64,000 nucleotides of DNA, from NCBI RefSeq assembly GCF_964204645.1, contig NC_134028.1, positions 15,739,263 through 15,803,262 on the forward strand, read 5' to 3'. A program made the position numbers and the translations under genes. The stretch is from Tubulanus polymorphus (taxonomy: Eukaryota; Nemertea; Palaeonemertea; Tubulaniformes; Tubulanidae). Under the pieces are notes generated by a model. It did not search any database. It was not told the origin of the DNA and worked only from the letters and a program-made list of their open reading frames with translations. This document shows positions 41,962 through 54,168 of the stretch, piece by piece; position 1 is the stretch's first letter; each line of letters opens with the position of its first letter.

Positions 41962-42729
41962 TTACAGCCATGACAATGAATCAGTCAGTTGAGCCACTTG
42001 TACTTTCAGCTTTTCCAACTCAGAATTACCGCCAGATTTCTCAGAGACACTTTTCACAAAGAAACGACCACCTGCTTGGCGGTCGGCTTCTAACTTATGC
42101 CCTTCTAACTCGACAGCTAGAGTGACCAGATCGTCGAGTGTTTTACTCTTGCTCATGAACAATTTCATTCTAAGCTCACTGTCGTCTAGAGCATCGAGGA
42201 AATGAGTGCGCAACAATCTGTCTTTTTGGAACATGTCTTTGCCAGGATATGCTTGGTTACCTAGCGTAATCAAGGCTTGCTCTTACTCTCTCAAACTGTC
42301 ATTTCTCTTCCTGTGCCTGTTCCGCAATTCGGCCAAAGATTGCTCAGACTGGTGACTAGCACCAAACCTATTTTGTAACGCCTGGACAAAATATGTGAAA
42401 TCTCTCTGATCGGAACAAGGTAGAGAACAGGCAAGCTTCCTAGCAGCACCCTTTAGATGTGTAAACATGATAGCAGCCCTCATGGACTCATTCCATTGAT
42501 TTATTTCTGCTGCTATACAAAACACCTGGAAATAATCATCCCATGCACCGTCTCCACTAAAACACTCAGGGTCGACAGCCCTAAACTTCGGTCTCACTTC
42601 TAAGAAATCTCCTCTATCTGCAGTACCTAGAGACGACCCAACAGACTTGGCCGATGCACTGCCAGCTGGACACCTCGCTCCACTCACAGAGTGATGTCTA
42701 CTGACGGCGATCGACTATCCTCTTCCATG
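41962..42729 (-). pseudogene. Ty3/Gypsy-like Gag remnant
   Basis: It begins near ATG 42,729 (MEEDSRSPSVDITL), then in another frame VDPECFSGDGAWDDYFQVF, AAIMFTHLKGAARKLACSLP, FVQALQNRFGAS, ELRNRHRKRNDSLRE. A stop at 42,283-42,285 follows, then LRTHFLDALDDSELRMKLF and a coiled end. This is the retrotransposon Gag capsid fold region. No zinc knuckle or pol sequence is attached. Upstream, at 43,030-43,052, a TGGTGGCAGCGGTGGGA sequence on the minus strand follows an LTR-like end in ACA and may be a primer-binding site. Confidence 0.75.
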
Positions 42730-43051
42730 GCTACTGGCCTACCGCTGGCTCCTACAGCCACATCGCCGGCTTCCTGGGCACTCTTGTTAACTTGAATGTA
42801 TATTTCGACATCAGCCACACAGGAATGAGGAGGACCTTCACTGATATACTTAAGCGAATGTAAATATACATGTTTATCTGAAGAACAGACAAAACAGTTG
42901 TCAACGTAAGAACAATACGATACAATTAAACCTCTCTTATTTACTGATACAGAGACTGAGCGTTCACTACTATAAGCATACATGCGATTTAAGGGAAAGA
43001 AAGTGATCGGTTGAGCGAGAATGAGGACACTATCCCACCGCTGCCACCATG

Positions 43052-43217
43052 TGTAACGTTTTACGTGTTCTAGCATTTTGCCTAGTGTGAATGTACATGT
43101 ACCCGTTATAATTGTTGAAACAACTCTTTCATAAAAGTCACTAACGTGATATCTGAAATGTATATCTATGTAAATGTATGTATGGTGAGTTCGTATTTTC
43201 TGGACGATCACTGGAGT
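43052..43217. repeat. LTR-like inverted repeat, left copy
   Basis: Begins TGTAACGTTTTACG; it is the inverse of 45,303-45,455. Next to the Gag remnant and putative primer-binding site it reads as the inner end of a 5' LTR on the minus strand. Confidence 0.65.
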
Positions 43218-43811
43218 TATACAGATGAATCCTCTTCTCTTACGAATGTCTCCTCTCCTCTTACGAATGAATCCTCTCCTTTTTTTCGGAAAACAGAGAA
43301 TGAAAATCGGTATTGTACACAATTGGGTATTAAAAGTTAATGCTTTAGGCAATATAGGCGACGTTACAAGCGTCCTCCTGCGTCCACATAACTATGGTGA
43401 GTATAGGTAAGAAGGGGTAGTTGTACCTCCACAGGAAAAAGATAGTGCTCAACATTCCGAAGACGGAAGTGCGAAAATCCCCGACTAAACCCAGGTGTGC
43501 GGCTCCCGGAACTCCCAGGGCTTGAGATGAGAAAAGTTACCACACACGGCATCACGTCTCGGGTTATTGGCCACTCAACCCACCATGATACGCGGTAACC
43601 AGCGGGTGCCTACCCCAGACCCGAAATCACCCTACCTCATTCTTTAAGGGAATCAGGCCTCAACACTCATCCCTCCTACTGGCGTGACAGCATGTCCAAC
43701 GCCACAGGATACAAAGCTGACGAACCTTTCATCGTACATGGAAGGACCTCGGGGCCTTACCTGGTGATCCTCTACTGCCGAGTCCGCAACACACCTGCTC
43801 AATCACAGTCC

Positions 43812-44199
43812 AGAAGAATTCAAGTTTATCTTGTTGTTTTATACACTCTTATTGAATGATGACGTAGAGTTGATGGATGGCAAAGCCTGGCAGTGATCCA
43901 GATAAAATAGTTGCAGTTGTTAGAAAGGAGAGAATTTTCGAGGATTTTGCTCATTTCACAGAATATTCAACGAAAGAAGATATATCTGAGTTTAACACAT
44001 GTCAAGTCACATATTTTTGTAATATATTTTCACAGAGCTCTAGGCATTTACACAACTGATATTTTCGTGGTTTTCACTCATAGAGAAGTGGTACTATATT
44101 ATATCTAGATAAGAAGATGGCACAGATAGAACTCCAATCTCCTACCCAGTCACTTTCTTTTGTGGATGCATCTATATTATATAGTTTTAATCTAATTCA
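43812..44199. repeat. 388-bp direct repeat, copy 1
   Basis: Nearly identical to 44,464-44,849 and in the same orientation, separated by ~264 bp. It contains no gene; the open frames of ~60 codons in it are not supported. Confidence 0.9.
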
Positions 44200-44463
44200 A
44201 CCAAAATCAACGTAAATAACCACATGTTTAAAGGCAAATGAATCGATGTACACTTAATTTTCGTTGAAAATACACTGTAAAGTCTATTCACAACGAGTTG
44301 ACGTGCGGCTTATTGACCACAGAGGTATCAGTTTACAGTAGTGAACTCTGTTGCAGAGTGCATGCTGAGCCAGTTAAGTGGCTTGTTGCTATGGTTTTGT
44401 ACACAAATTCAGCAAGAGTGAATAACTAGCAAGATTTCACAAGACATGCTGTCTTAGGAATAT

Positions 44464-44849
44464 AGAAGAATTCAAGTTTATCTTGTTGTTTTATACACTC
44501 TTATTGAATGATGACGTAGAGTTGATGGATGGCAAAGCCTGGCAGTGATCCAGATAAAATAGTTGCAGTTGTTAGAAAGGAGAGAATTTTCGAGGATTTT
44601 GCTCATTTCACAATATTCAACGAAAGAAGATATATCTGAGTTTAACACATGTCAAGTCACATATTTTTGTAATATATTTTCACAGAGCTCTAGGCATTTA
44701 CACAACTGATATTTTCGTGGATTTCACTCATAGAGAAGTGGTTCTATATTATATCTAGATAAGAAGATGGTACAGATAGAACTCCAATCTTCTACACAGT
44801 CACTTTCTTTTGTGGATGCATCTATATTATATAGTTTGAATCTAATTCA
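44464..44849. repeat. 386-bp direct repeat, copy 2
   Basis: Second copy of 43,812-44,199, with a few substitutions and a 2-bp deletion. The flanking spacers carry short inverse matches (about 44,281-44,312 versus 45,070-45,100). Confidence 0.9.
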
Positions 44850-45302
44850 GACGAAAAATCATCGCTGATATTTATGAATTTGTCAACCAAATCATTTGCA
44901 TTTTAAACTGACTTGTGTAATATTAAAGAACTGAGTGGTTGGAGATGCAAGGTGTAGTTATTCACTCTTGGTGGAAGCTGGGCTACAGTGGGTCAGCACA
45001 TCTGTGATGGATCATTTGTGTAGCAGCTATCTGACAGCTCACAGCAGTAGCTGCTCTTTGATGTGGAGAAAAAGCCGCACGTCAACTCGTGAATAGACTT
45101 CACGTAATAACGGGCTAATCGACTATAACTGTTCTCTGATGTATTCTTCCTCTACCGGCGGCTCATCTCTATCTACGTTGACACTAAACTGTGAGGCTCC
45201 CATCATCTCAACGGGGGCATATCAATGAGAATGAAGGAAATAACTCTCGACTTAATATACATGGACTTAGTTATCCCACACCGAAACTTTTGCGAAGCAC
45301 GC

Positions 45303-45455
45303 AACTCCAGTGATCGTCCATAAAACATGAACTCACCATACACATACATTTTAGATATCACGATGGTGTCTTTTATGAGGGAGTTGTTTCAACAATTATA
45401 ACGGGTACATGTACATTCACCCTAGGAAAAATGCTAGAAAGCGTAAAACATTACA
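45303..45455. repeat. LTR-like inverted repeat, right copy
   Basis: The inverse of 43,052-43,217, ending TAAAACATTACA. With the left copy it bounds ~2.4 kb containing the direct-repeat pair. Confidence 0.65.
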
Positions 45456-46241
45456 TATGGTCACCAAGGGGCATTGAATACTGAAACCGTTAGAATGTTG
45501 AGCATTTGAAACCACTTCCCAAGTGGGCTTGGTGTCTCTGGACCCCTAGTTACTAAGCGTTTTGACAACACATAGTTAAAATCATCAGTGCAAATGAGCT
45601 AAAATCTTTTGGAATCAACCAATAAGATCCCTGCTTATGACTTAGGGGTTGGTTTAGTGTATAGATTGGCATTTTAGTCGAAGAAAATAGAAATCGAAAA
45701 ATACCCTTTTTTAAGAGCAAAATCACCACTTTAGAACCCAGAATAAGTGACGAATCTGTCATCAGGTTTCGAAAGGTATTATTATTATTATTCGCATTAT
45801 TTTATTTCGTATCGGGGCTGAGCGATCGCTGCCGGAAAATTTGAAGTCTAAATTTAGCGTTGAAGCGAGCGATACAAAATGGTGATCAGCACTTATTGTT
45901 ATTGGTTATTTGAGCCCTCCCCATTCGAACAAGCTTTCTTTCAGTACATTTGGATATAGGTATTGCTGAGAACACTGTATATGGTATGCACATTTTTGCT
46001 CAATTTCCGTTTTTGTTGCTGGGGACTCGATCATATGTAATGTACTTCATGGTTCAGTCCATTTGACATAAAAACAATTTTGTATGAATATTTTTATCAT
46101 CAGTCCTTCAATATTGGGTGGATGTCGAGTTCATCAAACAACAATTGAGTTGGTGAGCTAGGAGGTTATATCCAATTGATTGACAGGTGCATAAGTGGTG
46201 ACATTTAAAAAAAAATGATTCCTTGTTCTTTTTTTTTGTAG

Positions 46242-46407
46242 GAGGGCAAGAATCTAAACCTCTTGACAGAATCACTTGAGAGAAGCAATAAAATGACAAA
46301 AAATATGACATCAGTTCTTCAATCCTTTGATCTTCGACTTCGAAAATTAGAAGAAAACATTACGCCTGTTTATTTGGAAACTGGGAATTTACAAAGAAGG
46401 CAAGAAA
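46242..46407 (+). CDS. EXOC7: EXOC7 exon (Exo70 N-terminal coiled coil)
   Basis: A 166-nt exon after a T-rich tract and TAG acceptor, ending GAAA|GTATCC. It codes for EGKNLNLLTESLERSNKM, LQSFDLRLRKLEENITPVYL and ETGNLQRRQE. This is the N-terminal coiled-coil region of Exo70, the exocyst subunit that binds the plasma membrane and tethers secretory vesicles. It ends in phase 1 and joins in frame to the exon at 55,704, 9.3 kb away. The upstream coding start (about 20 residues in other animals) was not located in this window. Confidence 0.88.
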
Positions 46408-47889
46408 GTATCCTTTGCTCAAGTTTTCTCAGCTAAGTTCGTAGTATGCGCATAAACCATAATTGTTTATGTTTGAATGAAGAATTTTACACTGAAACAC
46501 TTTATTTGACTTTTATTTGAAATAAGCATGGAAGCTTTGATACATAGCAGAACCCCGAAATTGACTCAAAGATAAGCTTGATTTAAAGTTCATTTTGTCA
46601 GAGATGTATTCGCGTACACATATTCATATAAAAGATTCTGTACAGGTTCCGTACAGGTTGTAGCACCATACTGAGTATGTGATTACGCATAACTTCGGTT
46701 TTAGACTTACGTACACTAAATTTTTAGACTTCTGAATATACTGGCAAATCTAACATCCCCACCCCCTAAATATTTAAAATGAACCTTTATTTCCTTAAAT
46801 TTCCATCGGTTTTAACGAGATCGTTTACAACAGAATATCGGATAGAACAAAGTAAATTTTGTGTCCCAAGAGCAATTTTCATCGATTGCAACGTAATTCC
46901 ACGAGGCCGTAGCAGAAATATTGTTCAGTCGAACCTGTGTGTAATAGTACAAAGCATTGTTTTATATACTGAACAACCCGCAGTTACTGACAACATAGTA
47001 ATAACAATACATACACCTTATCTGTTCATATTTTCTACAACAGCGCCTCACAAACACGTACATTTGATTTGGCCACTAAAGCCAAAATACTTCAAAAAGT
47101 TGACAAAGGGACGAAAAAAGTGGATGTATGCAGAATGTTAATTTTGAAGGCTCTGAGCGGCTTATCGGACAGATAAACTAAAGCGATTGTTAGTCCAAAT
47201 TACAATGAGAATGATGAAAATCTTCCGCGGAAACCCAGATTTCCGCGGTTGGGTGTGCATTTTTATCATTCTTGAGATTGATGTAGATCCGTTGAGAAAA
47301 TGATGGGAGGGGTTAGGATCTCGGGGGAAAAGTTGAGAGTTAGATCGTAGCATACTTAAAGAACAGGCCGTAAAAGCTTCTCATAAAACCGGTGCTGTGA
47401 TCTCTGAAATCTCTTTTAACAACATCATGGCGAAACACAGCTGTTGTCTAGACCGGCTGTACAGATCAATAATATATATACATGTAATACCACTGTGCGG
47501 GAAATCTAAATTTAGAATCTGTGGTCGCGCGCTTCAATTCATTCAACAAAGCATAGCCTACTTGCCAAGTGACGCTATTTCCGTGAATTCAAAACCTAGT
47601 AAGAGATACACGCTTTCCACTGCCAATATAGTACTGGCTTTCCCCAGTCACCTACATCACTGTAGTGTGTACAACATACTGACGGTATATATACAGCAGG
47701 ATGGCGCAGGCTGGGCTGGATACTACATAACAAGTTAACGGTTTCAGGATGCTTTTATGGTCCAGTACTGGATAAAACTATCTCTGCCCACAGAAGTATC
47801 ACAGAAATAATGGATCAAAAATAGTAGTACGAAAAAATGGCTCATTTTCATAGTAACTTCAAATTGTCACTCCATTCACGTAAAACATT
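46408..47889. other. EXOC7 intron sequence, no gene seen
   Basis: A plus-strand open frame of 120 codons at 46,779-47,141 and one of 113 at 47,397-47,738 have no recognisable domain, composition or splice support and are treated as chance. Confidence 0.4.
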
Positions 47890-48249
47890 AAGCCTAGCGC
47901 ACATCGACAGTGCGATTGGAGACAACTAGTTGCAAGGCAGTTTTCGGCGCATGAGAGGAACTGGCTGGATACGATCAGTTGCTTGAACGTGTCGATGTGA
48001 GCGAGCTTACGATTGGTAAGCGTCGATCTATCTCCAGTTCCAGCCAGTTGCCCATGTTCTACTTTTGAGCAACTGGTTGTACTCAATCGCAGTCATATCC
48101 GTCGTTGTGCGCGCTCTGGATCTCGACTATCGACACGCACCATGCAGTTGCTGCAACTGACCGGTTATAACTAGATTTCGATGTGCGCGGGGTAATCGTT
48201 CGGTAGCAACTAGTTGTCTCCAATCGCAGTGTCGATGTGCGCTAGGCTT
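47890..48249. mobile_element. 360-bp MITE with long inverted repeats
   Basis: Ends AAGCCTAGCGCACATCGACA and its complement; the inverted repeats extend through GCGATTGGAGACAACTAGTTGC. There is no coding capacity. The flanking TTA may be a target duplication, though it is too short to be sure. Confidence 0.85.
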
Positions 48250-49097
48250 TAGAAACAGCTTAAAATGACTCAAAATAATGTTTCAATTATTCCCCACAAC
48301 ATAGCGTTGCCAGATTTCTGATCTAATGGTCCAAGAAGTTATTGCATTTCTCGTTAGTTATCTGGTAGATGAGAGCAGCTTAAACTATCGAGCAGACATT
48401 GGCAGTAAAGAATGGGGAACGGCCTCCTCTGAATAGATAGTATAAAATTATGTACTTCCGATTTATAAATATCATAGTGTTAGAATATCACTGTTATTCC
48501 AACTATCAGGAGCCATGGGATTAATTGGGATTAATTCTCAGCGTCAGAATATGTATTTCTAGAGCAGTGGAACGGCAGGCCTACTCGTGACTGAACCCCG
48601 TATAGGTAAGTTATGTGATTGTGCCGGAATGGCTTTACTAAAGTTAAAACCACTTCGTGATGACACGAAAAACTATTTCATGATGACACGAAACATCAAA
48701 CGGTAAACGGTAGGCAACCACCATGATACGATATCACCAATAAAGATAGATCATTTTACTCAATTATTCCAGAGTTGTTTATTGGAGGAAAATATCATTG
48801 TTAAGTACGGCGAGAACAACCATCTTGTGTCATCAATCAGTTGACTGACAGTTTATTGTGAAATTCCATCGGTTCGGCTGTATTCTAAGATAAGTTTTCA
48901 CTTTGAGATGCTCTGTCGGCCTTCTGCGCACTCACGAGGCGGTAACTCACTCGGCAGATAGATAGATTCACTTTGTAATGCGTGCCCGGAAAAATAACTC
49001 TTATCTTAACAATGATTAGATTTATACTTTGTGTGTCGTAAATTGCAACGTTGCGATGGTTATTTGCGACTGTTGTAGTTTTTTGGAATTGAATCGA

Positions 49098-49183
49098 GCG
49101 GCCTCAGTAGCTCAGTGAGATAAGACGTGATGCTGTTGAATCCACTACCAGTGCTGAGTGACGAGAAGTGGGTTCGAATCCTT
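49098..49183 (+). repeat. tRNA-derived sequence (SINE or pseudo-tRNA)
   Basis: An A-box-like TAGCTCAGTGAG (49,108) and a B-box GGTTCGAATCC (49,171) are spaced as in a tRNA with a long variable arm, but the acceptor ends do not pair. It is probably a SINE head or tRNA pseudogene. Confidence 0.55.
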
Positions 49184-49301
49184 CGTTTTCGTTGGTCCAA
49201 CTACAAGAAAGAAGCACGCATTAGTTAAAGGAGTTCAATGCAATCATGACATGAATTTCCAGGAGTCATTTCAAAAGATGAATCAAAAAAGCAAAACTTA
49301 C

Positions 49302-49530
49302 CTTTGGTAGTGTTTTCATCATCATCGTCATCATCATCATCTAAATTTGTGTCCAATAGGCCTACAAGTTCTTCAGCGACCTCCAAGGAGAAATCCAACG
49401 TTTGTCCCAATTCTAATTTTCCTTTTTGCCCTGTTCCTTCTTCCTTTAATATTGACTGATGGCTGGTCATGCCAGGGGAAAATGTGAAGTACTGCCATTT
49501 TCTTGATTCTCCATTGTAATCTGTCAGTGC
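49302..49530 (-). CDS. Unidentified internal exon on the minus strand
   Basis: A 229-nt open segment is bounded on the minus strand by a polypyrimidine tract with AATTCAG acceptor at 49,531 and CCAAAG|GTAAGT donor at 49,302. It codes for ALTDYNGESRKWQYFTFSPG, a Gly/Lys/Glu middle, LDFSLEVAEELVGLLDTN and a poly-Asp run. Both splice sites match consensus and codon use is ordinary, so a real exon is likely. It lies antisense within the EXOC7 intron. I do not recognise the protein. A hydrophobic frame at 49,931-50,143 on the same strand might belong to it but lacks an ATG and splice support. Confidence 0.55.
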
Positions 49531-49679
49531 CTGAATTAAAAAAAAACAATAAATTTCAATTACATGTACAACAAAAATAGTGAGACAAACATCCAGGTGT
49601 AGCCCCTTCAAATCTATGTCAGCTTATTTGGACTACAAAGTAATCTATAACATTCATTCAAAGGAGATTAAGCATTAAA

Positions 49680-49945
49680 CAGATATGTCCAATGATTTAT
49701 GGCAGCATAGGTGGTATAATTTGTCAACAGATTCAATTTATGTTCGATACATGGCGCTGTTGGTAACTCAGCTGCTAAGGCAGCCGCATTCCGTATATAA
49801 TCCCTAAATTTCAAGACATGACCACTGCCGTTGAAACTTCTAAAGGCAATCTACATATTGAATATCAAATTAAAAAGTGTTTTATCGATGGCTTTTATGT
49901 GTTTCGTGAATGATGATCATTTTCCGGATTCTAGAACATAAGAAA
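49680..49945. repeat. Diverged dispersed repeat, copy A
   Basis: Similar to 56,960-57,265: both contain an ATGGCGCT block, a GAAACTTCTAAAGGCAAT-like block and a final CATTTTCCGGAT-like block in the same order. Confidence 0.65.
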
Positions 49946-50149
49946 ATGAAAATTTATATAGGTCCAAATAGTTTTAGCAGTTTCTGAGTCACAGTCAACA
50001 GAATTGGATCTAGAATAAGTGTATGAATAGTCTTTCAAAAAGTTATCATGATCACACTGAGTACTCTGCCTGGCGAGCGTTGCCCATGTAATCATCAGCA
50101 TTGAAATGACGATAGCAAAACTACCGATCAGTGTTTTTGCCACGTGTGA

Positions 50150-51534
50150 CAGCTTTTATCCAAGTTCTTGATTCAATAACGATTTGTATGGAGCAAAGAC
50201 ACTTCCAATTTTTATAAGACCGAGTTGATCATCAGCGCCACCAGCGGAGAAAACGGCGTTGCAGCTCCCCCATTACTAGCGGAAAGTTTCAGTTCATGCA
50301 AATCTTTGAGAAAACAAGCATAACTTTTAAAATTAAGACAGTATTGAATTCTAAATTACATTTCAGCACAAGTGGTGACATGTATAATTGTAATTGATAC
50401 GGTTAGCTACATTGACCCAGCCTGCCTGGCGAGGCGTGAGTTGTTCCTTTTCCCAAACTGGAACTTACAATTATCTCGTCGAAGTCTCAAGGTCCATTCG
50501 TTTTCGTTTAGTTCTGAACGCATTTGACACTCTGAATTTTGGTCATCCATGAAAGTTTCACACAGGAGTAATATGGCGATTTTGCAATTTGATTTTTTAC
50601 AAGTTTTACAATACTGTGTATATTTAAATGAATTATGTTAAGATTCCTTGGGTTTCATAGTGAATTATATCATGCGCTTCAATGTATGGACAGCTATTGG
50701 TGAAAATATTTAAGTCTTTGTCAATTACGTGGGAAAGATCGAAATTTTCATCTGTTGAAATGGTTTCCAGTCTTGTCATAAAATTTGTATTGCCTAAACA
50801 CATGAACGGACAGATAAGGTTACAGTGGACAGATACACAATGGTAGTGTTATGAAGTAGTATGAATACGTGAAATGAGAGGAGTAAATGCACACACATAA
50901 TAAACTATAGACACTTATGGGTAATCGCCAACTTGTATATGGCTGTTATTTTGAGTGTGTCTTCAAAATATGGGAAAATGTATTATGATTTACTAGTTGA
51001 TATTACAATGATGTCCAATGGCATGAAACCTTTTCATGCCACATTGCAGACTGAATGAGAAATACTCAATACCTCAATACGAGATATGAGAAATACTCAA
51101 TACGAGCCAAAATAAATTTCATTTTGAGAGTAAATAAATAATCTTGCATGGTATGTATCCAACCAGAGATTTGTTAACAAGCTATCTAATGCTTATTTAA
51201 ATCATTTTTGAACAAATAAATGGTGGATAGAAAGTAGACCCCACTTACTTACTCATTCGTTTATAAGCAGACTCATGACGATACATAGTGATTTGGAAAT
51301 ATTTGGTATCAAAGTTTATAGGTGTTCGCGCACTGCTAAAAGAATAAATAATTTATATCCGATTATATTTCCACAAACCAGGAGTAAGTTCGATTTTAAT
51401 TCCAAACGCCCTGTAGAACACCGTTCTAGGATACGATTACCAACAAACGGTAGAAAAAAAATCCAAGTTCACAATAAGATGTTGATATTCTATTGTCTAC
51501 ACGCACAGTCAGATCTATACACTTGATTCAAACA
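50150..51534. other. EXOC7 intron sequence, no gene seen
   Basis: No exon, MITE or tandem repeat could be supported here. Confidence 0.4.
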
Positions 51535-52608
51535 AACGTGAAGTTAGCTTGACGTTCAGTCCAGACGATTTGTCCTCTTCGTATAAACAGCCTTTGTAGA
51601 ACCTAACCTTATTGAATTCACCTGATGATTTCATGCGATTCTTCAGTTTGATTAGGTCTGGTAATATGTCATCACACATGTAATAATTTAGCTTTTTTCA
51701 GCGAGTTTGAATTTCTTAGCCATGACTTAAATCTTGGTTTTCCTGGCATTTGAAAGGCACAATCATTGATCTAGGGTCTTCTTGAACTTGAGCTGCTTCG
51801 CCCGATTGCTTTGGTTTCGCCTGTCGGTTCATCCGGTGTGCGACATCAATGTCGTTAATCGTAATCTCAAGCATTTCTAGATCTTTTTTTTTTCACTGCT
51901 AAGATTTCTTCTTTACAATTCTCAACAGTTTTTTTGGGGCATCTTTGCAGTCAGATATTCTCACGACGCGAATACTGTTCTAGATCGATGGTTTTACGTT
52001 TTACATTATTCATTTCTTGCTCGAGTATAGTTATTTTGCTGTTCAAATCGCTATTTTGTGTTTTCAGAGAGGAATTACTAGTTTCAAGGATTTCCATTTT
52101 ACTGTTGAGGTCACGGTTTTTTCGATTCTAAATCTGATATTCTTTTATCAAATCGGTATAAGTGTTGGTCGAGTAACTTGTTTGTTTTGTTGGTCGAGAG
52201 ATTTTGTTACGGTGGTCAACAGTTTATCATGGAAATCAGATGCCTGTTTTTCCATATCAAGTTTAAATGCCTGCATAGCAGAATTTATAGTTTCAAAAAT
52301 AACTTGATGAAAATCACTGTCACGGTCATCTGACCGGGATCTTTTTGCTCGTTTTTGCGAAACACACAGACTTTTTTTCCAAATTTGAAGATCAATGGTT
52401 TCCAACTTTTTGATCTCGTACCAAGAGTCAGCGACTTATCCTGCGTCAGATTTGCGCCAAAAGCTTCAGTTGGCATCTCATCCTAGGTATATGTACCATC
52501 ATCGCACCCATAATGGTACATAACCACAGCATGATTAGGGGTGTCAAAATCAACTTCATTTTGATACTGTGGAGAGGTATGGGATTCCTCGATGTCCTTG
52601 GAACTCAT
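51535..52608 (-). pseudogene. LINE ORF1-like remnant
   Basis: It starts near ATG 52,608 (MSSKDIEESHTSPQYQNEVD). Fragments in several frames follow: a basic segment (KRAKRSRSDDRDSDFHQ), a helical segment, a coiled coil (LKTQNSDLNSKITILEQEMN) ending in LEQYSRRENI, then DIDVAHRMNRQAK and DLIKLKNRMKSSGEFNKV. Coiled coil, then LEQYSRRENI, then VAHR is the layout of ORF1 proteins of L1/Tx1-type and related non-LTR elements. At least four frameshifts or stops disable it; no reverse transcriptase is attached. Confidence 0.7.
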
Positions 52609-53934
52609 TTTCAAGTGTTGTGACTGTTCATCGAATAATGATAGGTTTCAGCATGCCGTATATTTTTTGTCACATACCTTTTATATATAAAATGAGTCCT
52701 CAATGAAATGAGTTTAATCTACAGTAATCGCAATCGAATTCCCACATTTTGAGATTTAGTGGGAGCTTACAGTGAGACACACCCATAACTGGGGGCCATG
52801 TTGGAATCTCGCTTCATCACGCTTATGGGTGCGAATAAACTTCGAACGCTCCTACTAGGTACATAATGTTACTGCATGTATTTTACCATGTAGTCATCCA
52901 AATTAATCATCCTATTAATACATATGTGCATTCGATGTGCGCGCGCCAGACGCATTGAATTTGAACCGCGTTGTAACTAGTTTGATTCGCCTTCTAACGA
53001 AGAAAGAAAGCTCTGCCGTACTACGAAGTATGCACGCCTACATACTGAATTCAGACTTATGAGCTGTGATCACACGAGTTTATTAGCTCAGCCGCATTGT
53101 GGGACCTGGCCAGGGCCAAATCAAGGCATTGGTCAAATCATATCGATGAATGCTAACTGGTTTTGAAAGTGACTCGATCACTTAATTACTACATTGATAG
53201 TATCGAGTGAGTGGTTTTATGCGAGAGCACTCTCTAATTGCGTCTGATCCAAGCCTGGTCAAACTGGGAACCTAGCTTAATCCTCTCCGTGTGATCATGG
53301 CTTTTGTAGGTTCTGGAGGGAAGGGAAAGGTTTTGTCCGTAATGTTATATCATCACAAAAAAACGATGTGGCAGTGGAACAGGCAAACAGTGAAGACCAA
53401 CGGGGAAAAGATTCTGGGTCCTGTTGTGTAACAAATCAAACAAAAAGTGAGGCTTAATTTCAAATAAGCTAATCCGTCTACAATGCGCAGTGAGTATGCT
53501 GAATCGATGCAGAACTCTCTACAGTTGTTCATTTGTCCATTTCAATTTAATGATCTCGATAAGTTTAGCACATGCGACTACAAGTCGGCTGCAGCATATA
53601 AAGGCCTACGTCTTCTAAGGTACATTCAACTTTAAGATTTTTGCATGAAAGGTTGATTCCCTATATTCTCTCTTGAGGTCATATATTTCATTTTTTGTGT
53701 ATATCTCTTGACTGCCATAAATAGTGTGCAAATCAGTTTAGGGGCCTAGATCTGTTGGGTAAATAGAGCATTGTGATGATATCTACCATGTCGCGCATTA
53801 TCCGCTTTCAATAGAACTCCCAGCTGTGCGATTATTACTAAACAATATGTTCGTACAAGTAACACTATTGGGAATGGTATAACCCAGTCTTGTTCGTCCT
53901 ATCTGGTGGATTTTGAATTATCTGCAATTTGTCT
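52609..53934. other. EXOC7 intron sequence, no gene seen
   Basis: No open frame of note and no recognised repeat. Confidence 0.4.
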
Positions 53935-54168
53935 TATTGTATTGGTACCTAGACGCATATTTTGTATCAATTGCAAACTTTTAGCTCATGGTATGATCCA
54001 TCATTATAGTGATTAGGTCAATGGTTTTTGTATATTTTCTCCAGGGGACGTCGAATAACTGAATGAGCATGGTATTATCATGTGGTATTTCCATAAACTT
54101 TTGGCCTTTGCATGCTCTATGGTTATGGTGTCTTTGGTATTGGAAAATGTTCACGTGGGGGCAATGAA
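53935..54168. repeat. Fragment of the dispersed ~155-bp-unit family
   Basis: Diverged TTGGTACCTAGACGCATATTTTG and TCTCCAGGGGACGTCGAATA blocks, matching 35,480-36,480. Confidence 0.6.

Noticed and set aside
42684-43352. Minus-strand frame of 222 codons
   Set aside because: Mostly LTR-like and leader sequence upstream of the Gag remnant; no domain, and it ends where Gag begins in another frame.
46779-47141. Plus-strand frame of 120 codons in an EXOC7 intron
   Set aside because: No recognisable domain, no splice signals, no repeat relation; treated as chance.
49931-50143. Minus-strand frame with a hydrophobic N-terminus resembling a signal peptide
   Set aside because: It opens with GTG just after an in-frame stop and has no splice acceptor; too weak to call a gene.
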